This document shows positions 7,383-15,670 of a stretch of 17,889 nt of DNA, one piece after another; position 1 is the first letter of the stretch; every line of letters starts with the position of its first letter. Origin of the DNA: CAYLKS01 sp964384205 [NCBI: uncultured bacterium] (GTDB taxonomy: Bacteria; JAGOEH01); the NCBI GenBank assembly GCA_964384205.1, contig CAYLKS010000060.1, positions 1 through 17,889 on the forward strand, read 5' to 3'. Below the pieces are notes generated by a model that made no database searches, had not been told where the DNA came from, and saw only the letters and a list, made by a program, of their open reading frames with translations. A program made the position numbers and the translations under genes.

Positions 7383-8393
7383 CTAAAAAATAAAAGAGAA
7401 GGTAAATCTATTAGAATTTTCCAGATAACCAAGATCAGTATATGAATAATCAATAGCTATACCATATCGTGAATTTTTAAAATGATATTTTAAACCAGCA
7501 CCATAGCTGAGTCCATTACTATTTTCGTATACATTATTATAGCCAACTCTCAAGAATGCATAATTTTTAAAATTAAATTGAGCGCCAAATAAAAATCTTT
7601 GAACCTGATCATTTTCATCTATAAAATCAGCAGAAGTAGTTAATGTAAATAAATCAGAACTATAAACATCATAAGCAAAACCAAATTGAAAAGTCACAGG
7701 CAAATTCCATTCTTTAGTTTCTAAATAATAAACAACATCTTTTGGAGTAGAAGGAGCATTTGGGTAATGTTGAGTTTTCCCTCTTAAATTAGAACCATCC
7801 ATTTTAACTTTAGAACCTAAATTTCTAACAGACATACCCAATTTTAAAGCTTTTAAAGGAGTCTGATAAAGAAAGCCAATATCAAAAGCAAAACCACTGG
7901 CATAAGAATTATATATTCTTTCCTGTACCATTTTTATCTGAGTTCCAAAGGTAAATCTATCAGTTAATTCTCTACCATATAACAAACTAATAGCCATATC
8001 AGAAGCTTCAAAAGTAACACCTGTGCCTGAAGGATGCTCCCAATCGGTAATATCAAATTTACCCATAGAAAAATAATTCATTGTAACACCAAAAGTGCCA
8101 ACATTGCCAAAACTATATGCAGCTGCTATATAATTTAATTTCATATCAATAACCCAATCAGTGCTTGAGTATAAAAATTGTCCACTTTTAATCTTTCCAA
8201 CAGCAGCTGGATTATAATAAACACCAACTATATCATTTGCTAACGCAGTATAGGCACCACCCATTGCTGCGCCTCTTGCATCGACAGGTATTTTTAAAAA
8301 GGTTAGAACTGATGTTCCGACATTATCAAATTCCGCAAAATTTTTCGAAAATGATAATAAAAATATCAAAAATATTAATAAAACTTTCTTCAT
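7383..8393 (-). CDS. PorV/PorQ-family outer-membrane beta-barrel protein
   Basis: The protein has 336 residues. A signal peptide (1-20, cut after NFA) is followed by the family opening DARGAAMGGAYTALANDIVG (38-57) and YYNPAA (59-64). The rest is alternating beta-strand pattern ending in SFIF, a terminal aromatic typical of BAM-inserted barrels. It resembles FadL-like barrels. In type 9 secretion the family member PorV shuttles cargo from the translocon to the surface attachment machinery; other members have unknown roles. A ribosome site (AGGAG) lies 9 bases before the ATG. It begins 17 bases after the end of the secreted-protein gene and is the last gene of the operon, so a partner role for that protein is likely. 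It need not be the core PorV of the organism. Confidence 0.87.
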   Translation of the reverse strand: MKKVLLIFLIFLLSFSKNFAEFDNVGTSVLTFLKIPVDARGAAMGGAYTALANDIVGVYYNPAAVGKIKSGQFLYSSTDWVIDMKLNYIAAAYSFGNVGTFGVTMNYFSMGKFDITDWEHPSGTGVTFEASDMAISLLYGRELTDRFTFGTQIKMVQERIYNSYASGFAFDIGFLYQTPLKALKLGMSVRNLGSKVKMDGSNLRGKTQHYPNAPSTPKDVVYYLETKEWNLPVTFQFGFAYDVYSSDLFTLTTSADFIDENDQVQRFLFGAQFNFKNYAFLRVGYNNVYENSNGLSYGAGLKYHFKNSRYGIAIDYSYTDLGYLENSNRFTFSFIF

Positions 8394-8410
8394 AACGCTT
8401 TTCTCCTATC

Positions 8411-11242
8411 TTATTTGATTACAGCAAATTTTCCTATATATTTTCCAATGCCTTCTGCTTCAACCTGGAAAATATATACGCCAAATGCAATTTCCTGATC
8501 GTTTTTGGTTCTTAAATCCCATTCTTCGATAGGAGTACCGTTCGTATGTTCAATAACCTTAATTAAATTTCCAGCTGTATTAAAAATTCTAATAGTACAT
8601 TTAGGAGGTAAATAATGAAATTGAATTTTTCTTCTCTGCATGAATTGTCCAGTTTCAAAACGTGATGTTACAACATAAGGATTAGGTACTACTTTAATTT
8701 TCTCAAGATCAGATTCTTTAATTGTAGAGGTAGTCTCTTTTATGGTTTTATATACAAATTTATCATTCGCTGTTAATAGTTGATTTGTTATAATTGTGCA
8801 TACTTCTCCCTGCGCAGGCTCATTATCATAATACATTTGCATAACATGAGTAAATGCACCATCTGCTTCTATAATTAAAAACTGACTACCAGAACCAAAC
8901 TCACCACCCCATAAATAATGAGAACATGTATCATTCTTAGTTTTATTTATAATATAAAATGGTAGAGGACCAGAACCATAAGCACCTGCAACATTTAATG
9001 CTGTACTATCCCATACAAATTCATATGTATCAGGATAATAAACATCATATATGCCGCTATAAACAATCTCTGCATCACTATTGCCAGACCAGCTATAAGA
9101 TTTTATACCCGGCTCTGCATCTGTCATTGTAATCTTGACGCCATCAACTATTGGTGCATTGTCATAATCAGAGTTATAGAAAGGCCAATTTACTACTTCT
9201 ACTTCATTGTCTGTTCTGGCTACTTTATTTGTTGTTTTATTCATTACAGTAAAAGTTTTTTCACCTGATGTTTCATCAACATTTATACTAATCTCATAGG
9301 TATCACCTGTTGTTGAGGATTTATCTAATACTTCAAGAACAGGCATTGCATCAGAACTACCTGCTGAATGATAAAGCGTATCAATGTCTCCTAATGTTGT
9401 ACCGAATGCTGGACCATGAGGTTTAACAGCAACAACATTATCACCAGGGATATAAGGATTAGAAGGTATAGCATTTTCTAATGGAACTATTGGAATTGCT
9501 CCCTTATCTGTTACAATGCTATCCTCTCCATCATACGCAACCAATGCATACAAATATTCATAACCATTTTTAACATTATTATCAACATAATAATGCCTCA
9601 ATCCTGTATCATCTCCTAAATCAAAATAAGGTCTTGTTTTAGATTCTCCCTTTACCAGATCTTTCTTATCAAATATAGCAAGTGGGATATATCCTTTTGG
9701 CACACCTTTAAAATCATAAAATGCTTGTCCCCAGGTAATACCACCATCTGTAGATTTATATAACTTATAACCCTGAAACGCATTATTACCTGTCAATGCA
9801 TCATTAATATGATCCACAATCGGATCACCATTTTCATCTAATAAAATATTTCCATTAGCATCTTTTTTATAGTAAATACCTCTTTCTGCTCTATCATCCC
9901 AATAAAGAACAACCTTGCCTTCTTCAACATAAGCTTTAAGTTCAGGAACTGGAGGAGCTTCTGCTGATTTATATTCATTATTATAAAGCATCTGACATAA
10001 CTTTGCATTATTGAATAAATCTGCTTTATTTGAACCATGAATAGATGCGAAAGCAAAGTTAATACTTTCACCTGGTTTTAAATCAAAAGGACCTGTTGCA
10101 AGCACATAAGTTATATCAGGACCATAAGTATTCGGTGTTTGTGTCCAATCATCTGGATGTGGGTCTTTATTTGGTGGTTCCATAATTCCGGCAGCCATTT
10201 GATTATAAGCATCTTCTTCAGATTGAGGTGCCTGATCATAGGGAAAAACCTGCATAGTTGTTAAGCCTTTTTCTTTACCTGTTGCAGGATCTATCGGTGT
10301 TTCAAGCACTTTTAATCCAACCCAGCCTACACCACTTGCAAATAATCCACCAACATAGTCATCACCATCCCACAAATAAGAAAAATTCCATAATAAACTA
10401 TCAACCGTTGTATCTCCTGGTGCAATAAATGCCGCAAAATCATCTGTCCATTCTCTATCACCCTGTTCAGGACAGTCTGGATCATCATGAACACCTAAAT
10501 AAACGTCTTTCCATTCTTTATCAGAATTGTTAGTTACAACAAATTTAAAAATAATAAAATTTCTATTTAAAAAATCACTCCATTGAAGTGCCCATATATC
10601 CATACGGACACCCATAACACCTTCACCATTATTATTATTAGAATCACTAACAACAAAATATGCTTCTCTTGTTGCTCTAACCTCACCATTTACCACACCT
10701 TTAAATCCATCCTGACCGACTGGAAATTTCTGATCAATAGTACCATTTGGCCATTGCGCAGGCCATGAAGCAGGTACATCTGAAAATGCAATACCAATAT
10801 TTGCCTGCATATCATTATATCCTGCATCATACCCATAATACGGCAAAAATTCATCACCCTGCCTTAAAGCACCGTGTGTACCATCTGCCATTCTCTTTGT
10901 GCCATCAATTATAGCTCCTACTAACGGAGCCATTGTCCATCTATAAGTAACCCCACTTTTACTCGGATATTCCCAACATAAACCATATCTATCATACCCC
11001 AAAATAGCTGTATTTTCTATTAAAGCTCGCACATTGCCAACATCTAATATAGATCTTTTAATTGATTCACTACCTGCTACTTTTCTTAATCCTTTATGAG
11101 ATTCTTCTACTTTAATCCCTCTTTTCGCAGCTAAGTATTTGTAATAATCTTCTTTTGTACTATATTGTTTATTCTCAGCTAATGAAAAGGAGAATAGAAA
11201 CAATATTACAAAAATAACCAAATATTTATATTTACTCCTCAT
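8411..11242 (-). CDS. Large secreted protein with FN3-like region and T9SS-type C-terminal sorting domain
   Basis: The protein has 943 residues. A Sec signal peptide covers 1-22 (cut after SLA). The N-terminal half (about 60-425) contains aromatic- and glycine-rich repeating turns with no recognised catalytic motif. A fibronectin III-like segment starts at PPVPELKAYVEEGKVVLYWD (430-449) and continues to a YEYLYALVAYDGEDS segment (561-575). The last 96 residues (848-943) begin with KVVPNPYV and contain IRIFNTAGNLIK and FGVYIFQVEAEG, ending KFAVIK. This is the FlgD-like/type A sorting-domain pattern seen on T9SS cargo. A good ribosome site (AAGGAG) lies 7 bases before the ATG. It lies 20 bases after the TonB-dependent receptor gene. 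I do not recognise a function; a surface-exposed binding or structural protein fits best, but an enzyme cannot be ruled out. Confidence 0.8.
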   Translation of the reverse strand: MRSKYKYLVIFVILFLFSFSLAENKQYSTKEDYYKYLAAKRGIKVEESHKGLRKVAGSESIKRSILDVGNVRALIENTAILGYDRYGLCWEYPSKSGVTYRWTMAPLVGAIIDGTKRMADGTHGALRQGDEFLPYYGYDAGYNDMQANIGIAFSDVPASWPAQWPNGTIDQKFPVGQDGFKGVVNGEVRATREAYFVVSDSNNNNGEGVMGVRMDIWALQWSDFLNRNFIIFKFVVTNNSDKEWKDVYLGVHDDPDCPEQGDREWTDDFAAFIAPGDTTVDSLLWNFSYLWDGDDYVGGLFASGVGWVGLKVLETPIDPATGKEKGLTTMQVFPYDQAPQSEEDAYNQMAAGIMEPPNKDPHPDDWTQTPNTYGPDITYVLATGPFDLKPGESINFAFASIHGSNKADLFNNAKLCQMLYNNEYKSAEAPPVPELKAYVEEGKVVLYWDDRAERGIYYKKDANGNILLDENGDPIVDHINDALTGNNAFQGYKLYKSTDGGITWGQAFYDFKGVPKGYIPLAIFDKKDLVKGESKTRPYFDLGDDTGLRHYYVDNNVKNGYEYLYALVAYDGEDSIVTDKGAIPIVPLENAIPSNPYIPGDNVVAVKPHGPAFGTTLGDIDTLYHSAGSSDAMPVLEVLDKSSTTGDTYEISINVDETSGEKTFTVMNKTTNKVARTDNEVEVVNWPFYNSDYDNAPIVDGVKITMTDAEPGIKSYSWSGNSDAEIVYSGIYDVYYPDTYEFVWDSTALNVAGAYGSGPLPFYIINKTKNDTCSHYLWGGEFGSGSQFLIIEADGAFTHVMQMYYDNEPAQGEVCTIITNQLLTANDKFVYKTIKETTSTIKESDLEKIKVVPNPYVVTSRFETGQFMQRRKIQFHYLPPKCTIRIFNTAGNLIKVIEHTNGTPIEEWDLRTKNDQEIAFGVYIFQVEAEGIGKYIGKFAVIK

Positions 11243-11262
11243 TTACACACTCCTTTTCAAAT

Positions 11263-13962
11263 TTAGAAAATAAAAGATAAACCAACTTTAATATGTCTTG
11301 GAGGATCATACCAATAATGTCTATATCTCATTTCATCTGATACATTAGTCGCCAATGTTTGATCAGGCAAACCGGTATTTGAATAAACATTATTTATATT
11401 CTTCTTATTTAAAATATTTGTACCATATAAATACAATCTTAATATAGTATTTTTAAATACTTTAAAATCCTTATTGGCTCTTATATCTACCGTTCCTGTC
11501 CATGGTTTTCTTTCACTATAATTCTCACCTATTGGCTTTCCTCTTGCATCTGTTGGAGTATAAGGGAATCCACTTCCATATCTTACTAATACATTTACTC
11601 CCCAATCATCAGGCTTTCTAAAATCTAAATTCATTGAAAAAGTATGTGGCTGATCCCATTCCATTGTTGTATTATTCTTCGGTGGAACAATACCAAAAAC
11701 TGATTCATTATATGCTTCATTAAAATGAGTATCCCAATAAGCAGCATTCCCTTCTGCTCGTGAAAAAGTATAACTCAATCTACCACTAAAAAAACTTCCA
11801 TATCTCTGACTTAAACTAATTTCTACACCCTTTGAATTACCATAATCAGCATTATATACTTTTGTATAATTGTAAGGCGTAATTACAAGATGTTTTGTAG
11901 AAACAATATCATACATATCTTTATAATATGCCACTACTCCTAATGCCATATCCTGAGTTAATGCTACATTAACACCAACTTCATAATTGATAGTTTTTTG
12001 AGGCTTTAAATTACCATTACCAATTACAGGATCCCATAAATTACCAACCCCTAAATTAACATTTGGATAAGGGTCTCCTTCATGATAAACATTTTTATAA
12101 TAATAAAAAGCCCAATCCGGAAATTGATAAAAATATCCATAAGCGAACCTTAATACTGCCTTATCCGTTACAGGAAATGAAAAAGCAAGCCTTGGTGCCA
12201 AATATCCTTTACCCTTTGCTTTTGCCCATTTGCTTGTATTTTTTTCATCAGGGAAATAATATCCTTTACTATCTCTATATTCATACCTTAAGCCAACATT
12301 AACAATCAAATCCTCATATTCAATTTTATCTTGAATATAAGCCGCAAAATCCACAGGTTCATATTCATAATCTACAAAAGATGAATGATAGGCTGGATTG
12401 TAAATATCCACTGCATATGGATCAGCAACTGCTATATCTAAATATTGGAAAAAACCACCAAAATATGTATAATCTATTTTGTACTGAGTCCCTACAAATC
12501 CAAATTTTATTAGATTATACTTATTGATTTGTGTGGTAAAATCAAATTTTGCTGCATACTTTTCATATACAGAATTACTCCAATCATTATCACAGTGATA
12601 AGTAGTATCTATTTCTACAATTTCACCATTATCATTTTTAACTGTATCGATTCTCCACCCTGCAAATTCATAGCTTGAGTTCCATTCAGGAATTGGATCT
12701 CCTCCACCTGCACTAATAAAGACATCAGAACCAGGATCCATAAAATGTCTATAATCTTCAACATCTTTATATCTAAAGTAATATTTCCTCTGATCTTTTA
12801 AATAACTTAATTTCAAATCATAGAAAGTTGAAGGGGATAAAGTATGAGTAATTGTTGTATAATATAAATCTTTTTGTAAATCCCAATGCCCTTTATAATG
12901 CTTATGAATAGGCTTGAAGAATTGATCATAAGGTTTATAGGTTTCTGTCTCGCCCATATAAGCAACATTTATTTTAATTGAATTTAAAGGGCGTAACGTA
13001 ATCTTAGCATTATATTTATTATCATAATCATACAAACCAAAATCAAAAGACCTTTTTGTAAAAGGATTAGTCATTTTATTCAAATATCCATTTGTAGCAA
13101 AATATTCGTAATTCACAATAAAAGAAATTTTATTTGTAAAAATAGGACCGCTTAAATTAAGTTTAGTATTATATTCATTCCAGATATGCTTACCTTCTTT
13201 TCCTAATTTATCCGTATCAAACATAATCTTTCCATGATAACTATCAGTACCATCTTTTGTTACAATATTTACAACACCTGACATCGCATTTCCATATTCA
13301 GCATTAAAACCACCTGTCATCATTGTTAATGAAGATATAGCTTCTGTAGATACATCAAGAGATCTTGAACCATTCCAGTTATTGGTAACCTCTACACCAT
13401 CTACAAGATAAGATACCTGACCTGATCTACCACCTCTGATATGAAGACCACTATTACTTACTACTGCGCCAGTATTAGTTGTCATAATCTGAGTAACTGT
13501 ATTAACAGGCATTGCTGAAATTTCATTTGAATTATTAACGATCTGAGTAGCTGTAATATCTTTCTTTATAAGCTCTTTTTCTGCAACAACCTCAACCTCT
13601 TCTCCTTTTATTGCTTGCTCCTGAAGTTCAATATTCAATGTTTTCGTTAAATCCGGTTCAACAACTACTTTCTTCATCTTAACCGGAGCATATCCTATCA
13701 TTCGAAATTCTATAGTATAAATACCAGGAGGGATATTAAGAATATAATATTCTCCATTTATATCTGTTGTCGCTCCAATCTTCGTTGCTAAATCAACTTC
13801 AATATCCTCAAACCACATCGAAGTCAAAACCACATTAACACCAGGTAAAGGGTTGCCTGAACTTTTATCAACCACTTTACCCTTAATTTTACCTGTAGTA
13901 CCAGCAAACAATATCGCCGGTATTAACAGGAAAAACACAAACAATAGAAGTAACTTTTTCAT
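11263..13962 (-). CDS. TonB-dependent receptor with N-terminal carboxypeptidase-regulatory-like domain
   Basis: The protein has 899 residues from the ATG at 13962. A signal peptide (1-20) is followed by a carboxypeptidase regulatory-like (CNA-B/beta-sandwich) domain (about 23-113, GKIKGKVVDKSSGNPLPGVN), a possible TonB box (EEVEVVAE, 121-128), a plug (about 135-240) with LHIRGGRSGQVSYLVDG and GVVNIVTKDG, and a long outer-membrane barrel ending in SFIF. The domain order matches the SusC-like/CPD-containing TonB receptors of the FCB group, which import large nutrients using TonB energy. I chose 13962 because AAAAGGAGGA (13971-13980) lies just before it and the signal peptide starts there. The frame is open to a GTG at 14040 that has its own AAGGAGG, so a 26-residue longer form is possible. 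No SusD homologue is adjacent; the neighbours are the large secreted protein and the PorV-like barrel. The substrate is unknown. Confidence 0.92.
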   Translation of the reverse strand: MKKLLLLFVFFLLIPAILFAGTTGKIKGKVVDKSSGNPLPGVNVVLTSMWFEDIEVDLATKIGATTDINGEYYILNIPPGIYTIEFRMIGYAPVKMKKVVVEPDLTKTLNIELQEQAIKGEEVEVVAEKELIKKDITATQIVNNSNEISAMPVNTVTQIMTTNTGAVVSNSGLHIRGGRSGQVSYLVDGVEVTNNWNGSRSLDVSTEAISSLTMMTGGFNAEYGNAMSGVVNIVTKDGTDSYHGKIMFDTDKLGKEGKHIWNEYNTKLNLSGPIFTNKISFIVNYEYFATNGYLNKMTNPFTKRSFDFGLYDYDNKYNAKITLRPLNSIKINVAYMGETETYKPYDQFFKPIHKHYKGHWDLQKDLYYTTITHTLSPSTFYDLKLSYLKDQRKYYFRYKDVEDYRHFMDPGSDVFISAGGGDPIPEWNSSYEFAGWRIDTVKNDNGEIVEIDTTYHCDNDWSNSVYEKYAAKFDFTTQINKYNLIKFGFVGTQYKIDYTYFGGFFQYLDIAVADPYAVDIYNPAYHSSFVDYEYEPVDFAAYIQDKIEYEDLIVNVGLRYEYRDSKGYYFPDEKNTSKWAKAKGKGYLAPRLAFSFPVTDKAVLRFAYGYFYQFPDWAFYYYKNVYHEGDPYPNVNLGVGNLWDPVIGNGNLKPQKTINYEVGVNVALTQDMALGVVAYYKDMYDIVSTKHLVITPYNYTKVYNADYGNSKGVEISLSQRYGSFFSGRLSYTFSRAEGNAAYWDTHFNEAYNESVFGIVPPKNNTTMEWDQPHTFSMNLDFRKPDDWGVNVLVRYGSGFPYTPTDARGKPIGENYSERKPWTGTVDIRANKDFKVFKNTILRLYLYGTNILNKKNINNVYSNTGLPDQTLATNVSDEMRYRHYWYDPPRHIKVGLSFIF

Positions 13963-13970
13963 TAAATAAC

Positions 13971-13980
13971 TCCTCCTTTT
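13971..13980 (-). promoter_or_regulatory. Ribosome binding site that sets the receptor start at 13962
   Basis: The minus-strand sequence AAAAGGAGGA, 8 bases before the ATG at 13962, is a near-perfect Shine-Dalgarno. A second AAGGAGG (14050-14044) sits 3 bases before an in-frame GTG at 14040. The spacing there is short, so the inner site is preferred. Confidence 0.7.
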
Positions 13981-14070
13981 CCTTAATTGACTATTAATAT
14001 AACGACATAAAAATAAAATCTCTCCTCTCTCTCTTTCCACGTACCTCCTTGTTTAAATGGTTTAATTTTA

Positions 14071-14098
14071 AATATAATTTATAAAAATTAATTGTCAA
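14071..14098 (-). promoter_or_regulatory. Predicted promoter of the receptor/secreted protein/PorV operon
   Basis: On the minus strand a consensus TTGACA (14098-14093) is followed after 16 bases by TATATT (14076-14071). An 18-base alternative -10 (TATTTA) overlaps it. Transcription would start near 14064, giving a leader of about 100 bases before the ATG at 13962. That leader carries both ribosome sites and a purine-rich GAGAGAGAGGAGAGA stretch. Confidence 0.5.
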
Positions 14099-14281
14099 GC
14101 AATAACTTTTTATCATTTTTTGAAAAAAATTCAAAAATTAGAACCAAAAACTTGATTTTTTATATTTTATTGTTAGATTTAAAAATTTATATAATTTCCA
14201 CCTCTTTCTATTCAAAAATAATTTTGAGTATTACAATTTTTGATATTGATTATAATCCTTTTTTTCATTATTATATTTAAT
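14099..14281. other. Divergent intergenic region between the receptor operon and the lipoprotein gene
   Basis: Together with 13963-14098 this is a stretch of about 320 bases without a confident gene. It holds the receptor promoter (14071-14098), an 8-base inverted repeat TTTTTGAA/TTCAAAAA (14117-14124 and 14130-14137), and a TATAAT (14251-14256) that could be the -10 of the plus-strand lipoprotein gene, with a poor -35 (TTGAGT at 14224-14229 with a 21-base spacer, or TTACAA at 14231-14236 with a 14-base spacer). A 62-codon open frame here (14092-14280) has no ribosome site, a phenylalanine/isoleucine-rich sequence expected of AT-rich DNA, and overlaps the promoter, so I do not count it as a gene. 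Confidence 0.4.
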
Positions 14282-14836
14282 ATGAAAAAATTATTAGTAT
14301 TATTTTTAACTATAACCTTCTTATATTGCCATAATAATAATGAATTATCAGAGCAAAAAAAATCCTATTCTTTTGAAGACAGCTCAAAAATTTATATAAA
14401 AAAAATTGATTCTTTACAAAAAATCATCAAAAAATTATCTATCAAAGATAGTTTATTGGTTGATACATTAAGCCAAAAAATTAATATATTAAAAGAAAAA
14501 CTTTTTTTCTCTCCTATCAAAAAATCCGGAATATATTTAAAAATCCTATCAATAGAAAAAAATGGCAAAAACTTAACAATACAATTGTATATCAAAAACT
14601 TATCTAAAAAACAATTACTCTTGAATCATGAAAACTTCTTACTTATAACAAATATTAAGTCTATTATAAAACCTATTAATTTTCAAAATATTAAACTCAA
14701 GCCAAAAGATTATAAAAAAATTATAATAACTTTCAATGTGGAAAATGAAGTCATAGAATCTTTTAATTTTATTATTCCTGAAAAAAATATAATGTTAAAA
14801 AAAAGGTATATAAAATATTATGAACAAAACATATAA
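14282..14836 (+). CDS. Small exported protein, probable lipoprotein, with coiled coil and DUF4352-like beta domain
   Basis: I do not recognise a named family. The ATG at 14282 (184 residues) starts a typical MKKLLVLFLTITFLYC export signal. Cys16 would be the lipidated residue, but the -1 residue is Tyr, unusual for a lipobox (usually Gly, Ala or Ser). Residues about 33-75 form a charged helix with heptad spacing of I/L, probably a coiled coil. Residues about 82-175 look like a beta-sandwich with an N-L-S-K-K-Q...F..L turn and an L-K-P-K-D-Y step, similar in layout to DUF4352 domains of surface lipoproteins. The frame is open 14 codons further upstream, but that part lacks a signal-like start. 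No Shine-Dalgarno is seen. It overlaps the following methyltransferase gene by 17 bases. Confidence 0.65.
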   Translation: MKKLLVLFLTITFLYCHNNNELSEQKKSYSFEDSSKIYIKKIDSLQKIIKKLSIKDSLLVDTLSQKINILKEKLFFSPIKKSGIYLKILSIEKNGKNLTIQLYIKNLSKKQLLLNHENFLLITNIKSIIKPINFQNIKLKPKDYKKIIITFNVENEVIESFNFIIPEKNIMLKKRYIKYYEQNI

Positions 14837-15656
14837 ATTATTAGGTTTATCAAATGGCAAAAAATTAGAACAATGGGGCGATATTATTACATTAAGGCCT
14901 TCTCCAATAGTTATATGGCAGGATAAAAAAATTGACAAATATAAGTTTGATGCTGAATTTATTAGAAATTCTTCAGGAAACGGAATATGGAAATTTCAAC
15001 GTAAGGTCCCGGAAAAATGGCTAATCAATTTCCAAAATTTAAAATTTATAATAAAACTAACCGGATTTGGACATACAGGCCTTTTCCCGGAACAGTTAGA
15101 CCAATTTTCATGGTTCAAAAACATTATAAAAAACAGTAACGAAAAACTAACAATCCTAAATCTATTTGCATATACTGGCTCTGTAACAATGATATGTGCT
15201 AAAACCGGCGGAATAGTTACACACTTAGATGCAGCTCCCGGAGTTGTAAACTGGGCAAAAGAAAATGCTAAACATAATAATATGCCCAATAATATACGAT
15301 GGATCGTTGATGATGTTCAAAAATTTGTTCAAAGAGAAATAAGAAGAGGAAATCAATATAATGGTATTATTCTGGACCCTCCAAGCTTCGGAAGGGGACC
15401 AAAAGGCGAAGTCTGGAAATTAGAAGAACATCTTTTCAATCTATTAAAAAATTTAAAAAAATTACTAAAAAAACAAAATATCTTTTTTCATATGAGTTGC
15501 CATACACCGGGATTTACTCCTCTTGTTTTAAAAGAAATTTCTCAACTGATCTTCCCTGAATATACTAAATATTTTGAATATGATGAAATGAAAATCCCTT
15601 ATGATTCAAATAAATTTCTACCTGCCGGTAGTTTTTTAAGATTTAAAATATTCTAA
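14820..15656 (+). CDS. Class I SAM-dependent methyltransferase, RlmI/RlmK-like, without PUA domain
   Basis: The protein has 278 residues. After a 75-residue N-terminal part comes KLTGFGHTGLFPEQ (79-92), then motif I LNLFAYTGS (113-121), the acidic HLDAAPG (135-141), motif IV ILDPPSFGRGPKGE (184-197), and a HMSCHTPG segment (224-231). These match the large-ribosomal-RNA methyltransferase group around RlmI and the RlmK half of RlmKL (Pfam Methyltrans_SAM family). The N-terminal PUA RNA-binding domain of E. coli RlmI is absent. Target base and atom cannot be decided from this; 23S rRNA is likely. The Ser-Cys at 226-227 could serve as the catalytic Cys region of a C5-cytosine enzyme. It overlaps the lipoprotein gene by 17 bases and is followed 14 bases later by pyrF. 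Confidence 0.85.
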   Translation: MNKTYKLLGLSNGKKLEQWGDIITLRPSPIVIWQDKKIDKYKFDAEFIRNSSGNGIWKFQRKVPEKWLINFQNLKFIIKLTGFGHTGLFPEQLDQFSWFKNIIKNSNEKLTILNLFAYTGSVTMICAKTGGIVTHLDAAPGVVNWAKENAKHNNMPNNIRWIVDDVQKFVQREIRRGNQYNGIILDPPSFGRGPKGEVWKLEEHLFNLLKNLKKLLKKQNIFFHMSCHTPGFTPLVLKEISQLIFPEYTKYFEYDEMKIPYDSNKFLPAGSFLRFKIF

Positions 15657-15670
15657 AAAAGGAGAAATAG

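Noticed and set aside
12063-12302. Plus-strand open frame of 79 codons inside the TonB receptor gene
   Set aside because: It is antisense to a well-supported beta-barrel coding region and has no recognisable domain or ribosome site.
14092-14280. 62-codon plus-strand open frame in the intergenic region
   Set aside because: No ribosome site, low-complexity AT-driven composition, and it overlaps the receptor promoter and the -10 of the next gene.
14240-14281. Upstream start for the lipoprotein gene, adding 14 residues
   Set aside because: The extra residues are a run of Ile/Phe before a complete signal peptide that begins at 14282, and the likely -10 TATAAT lies inside this part.
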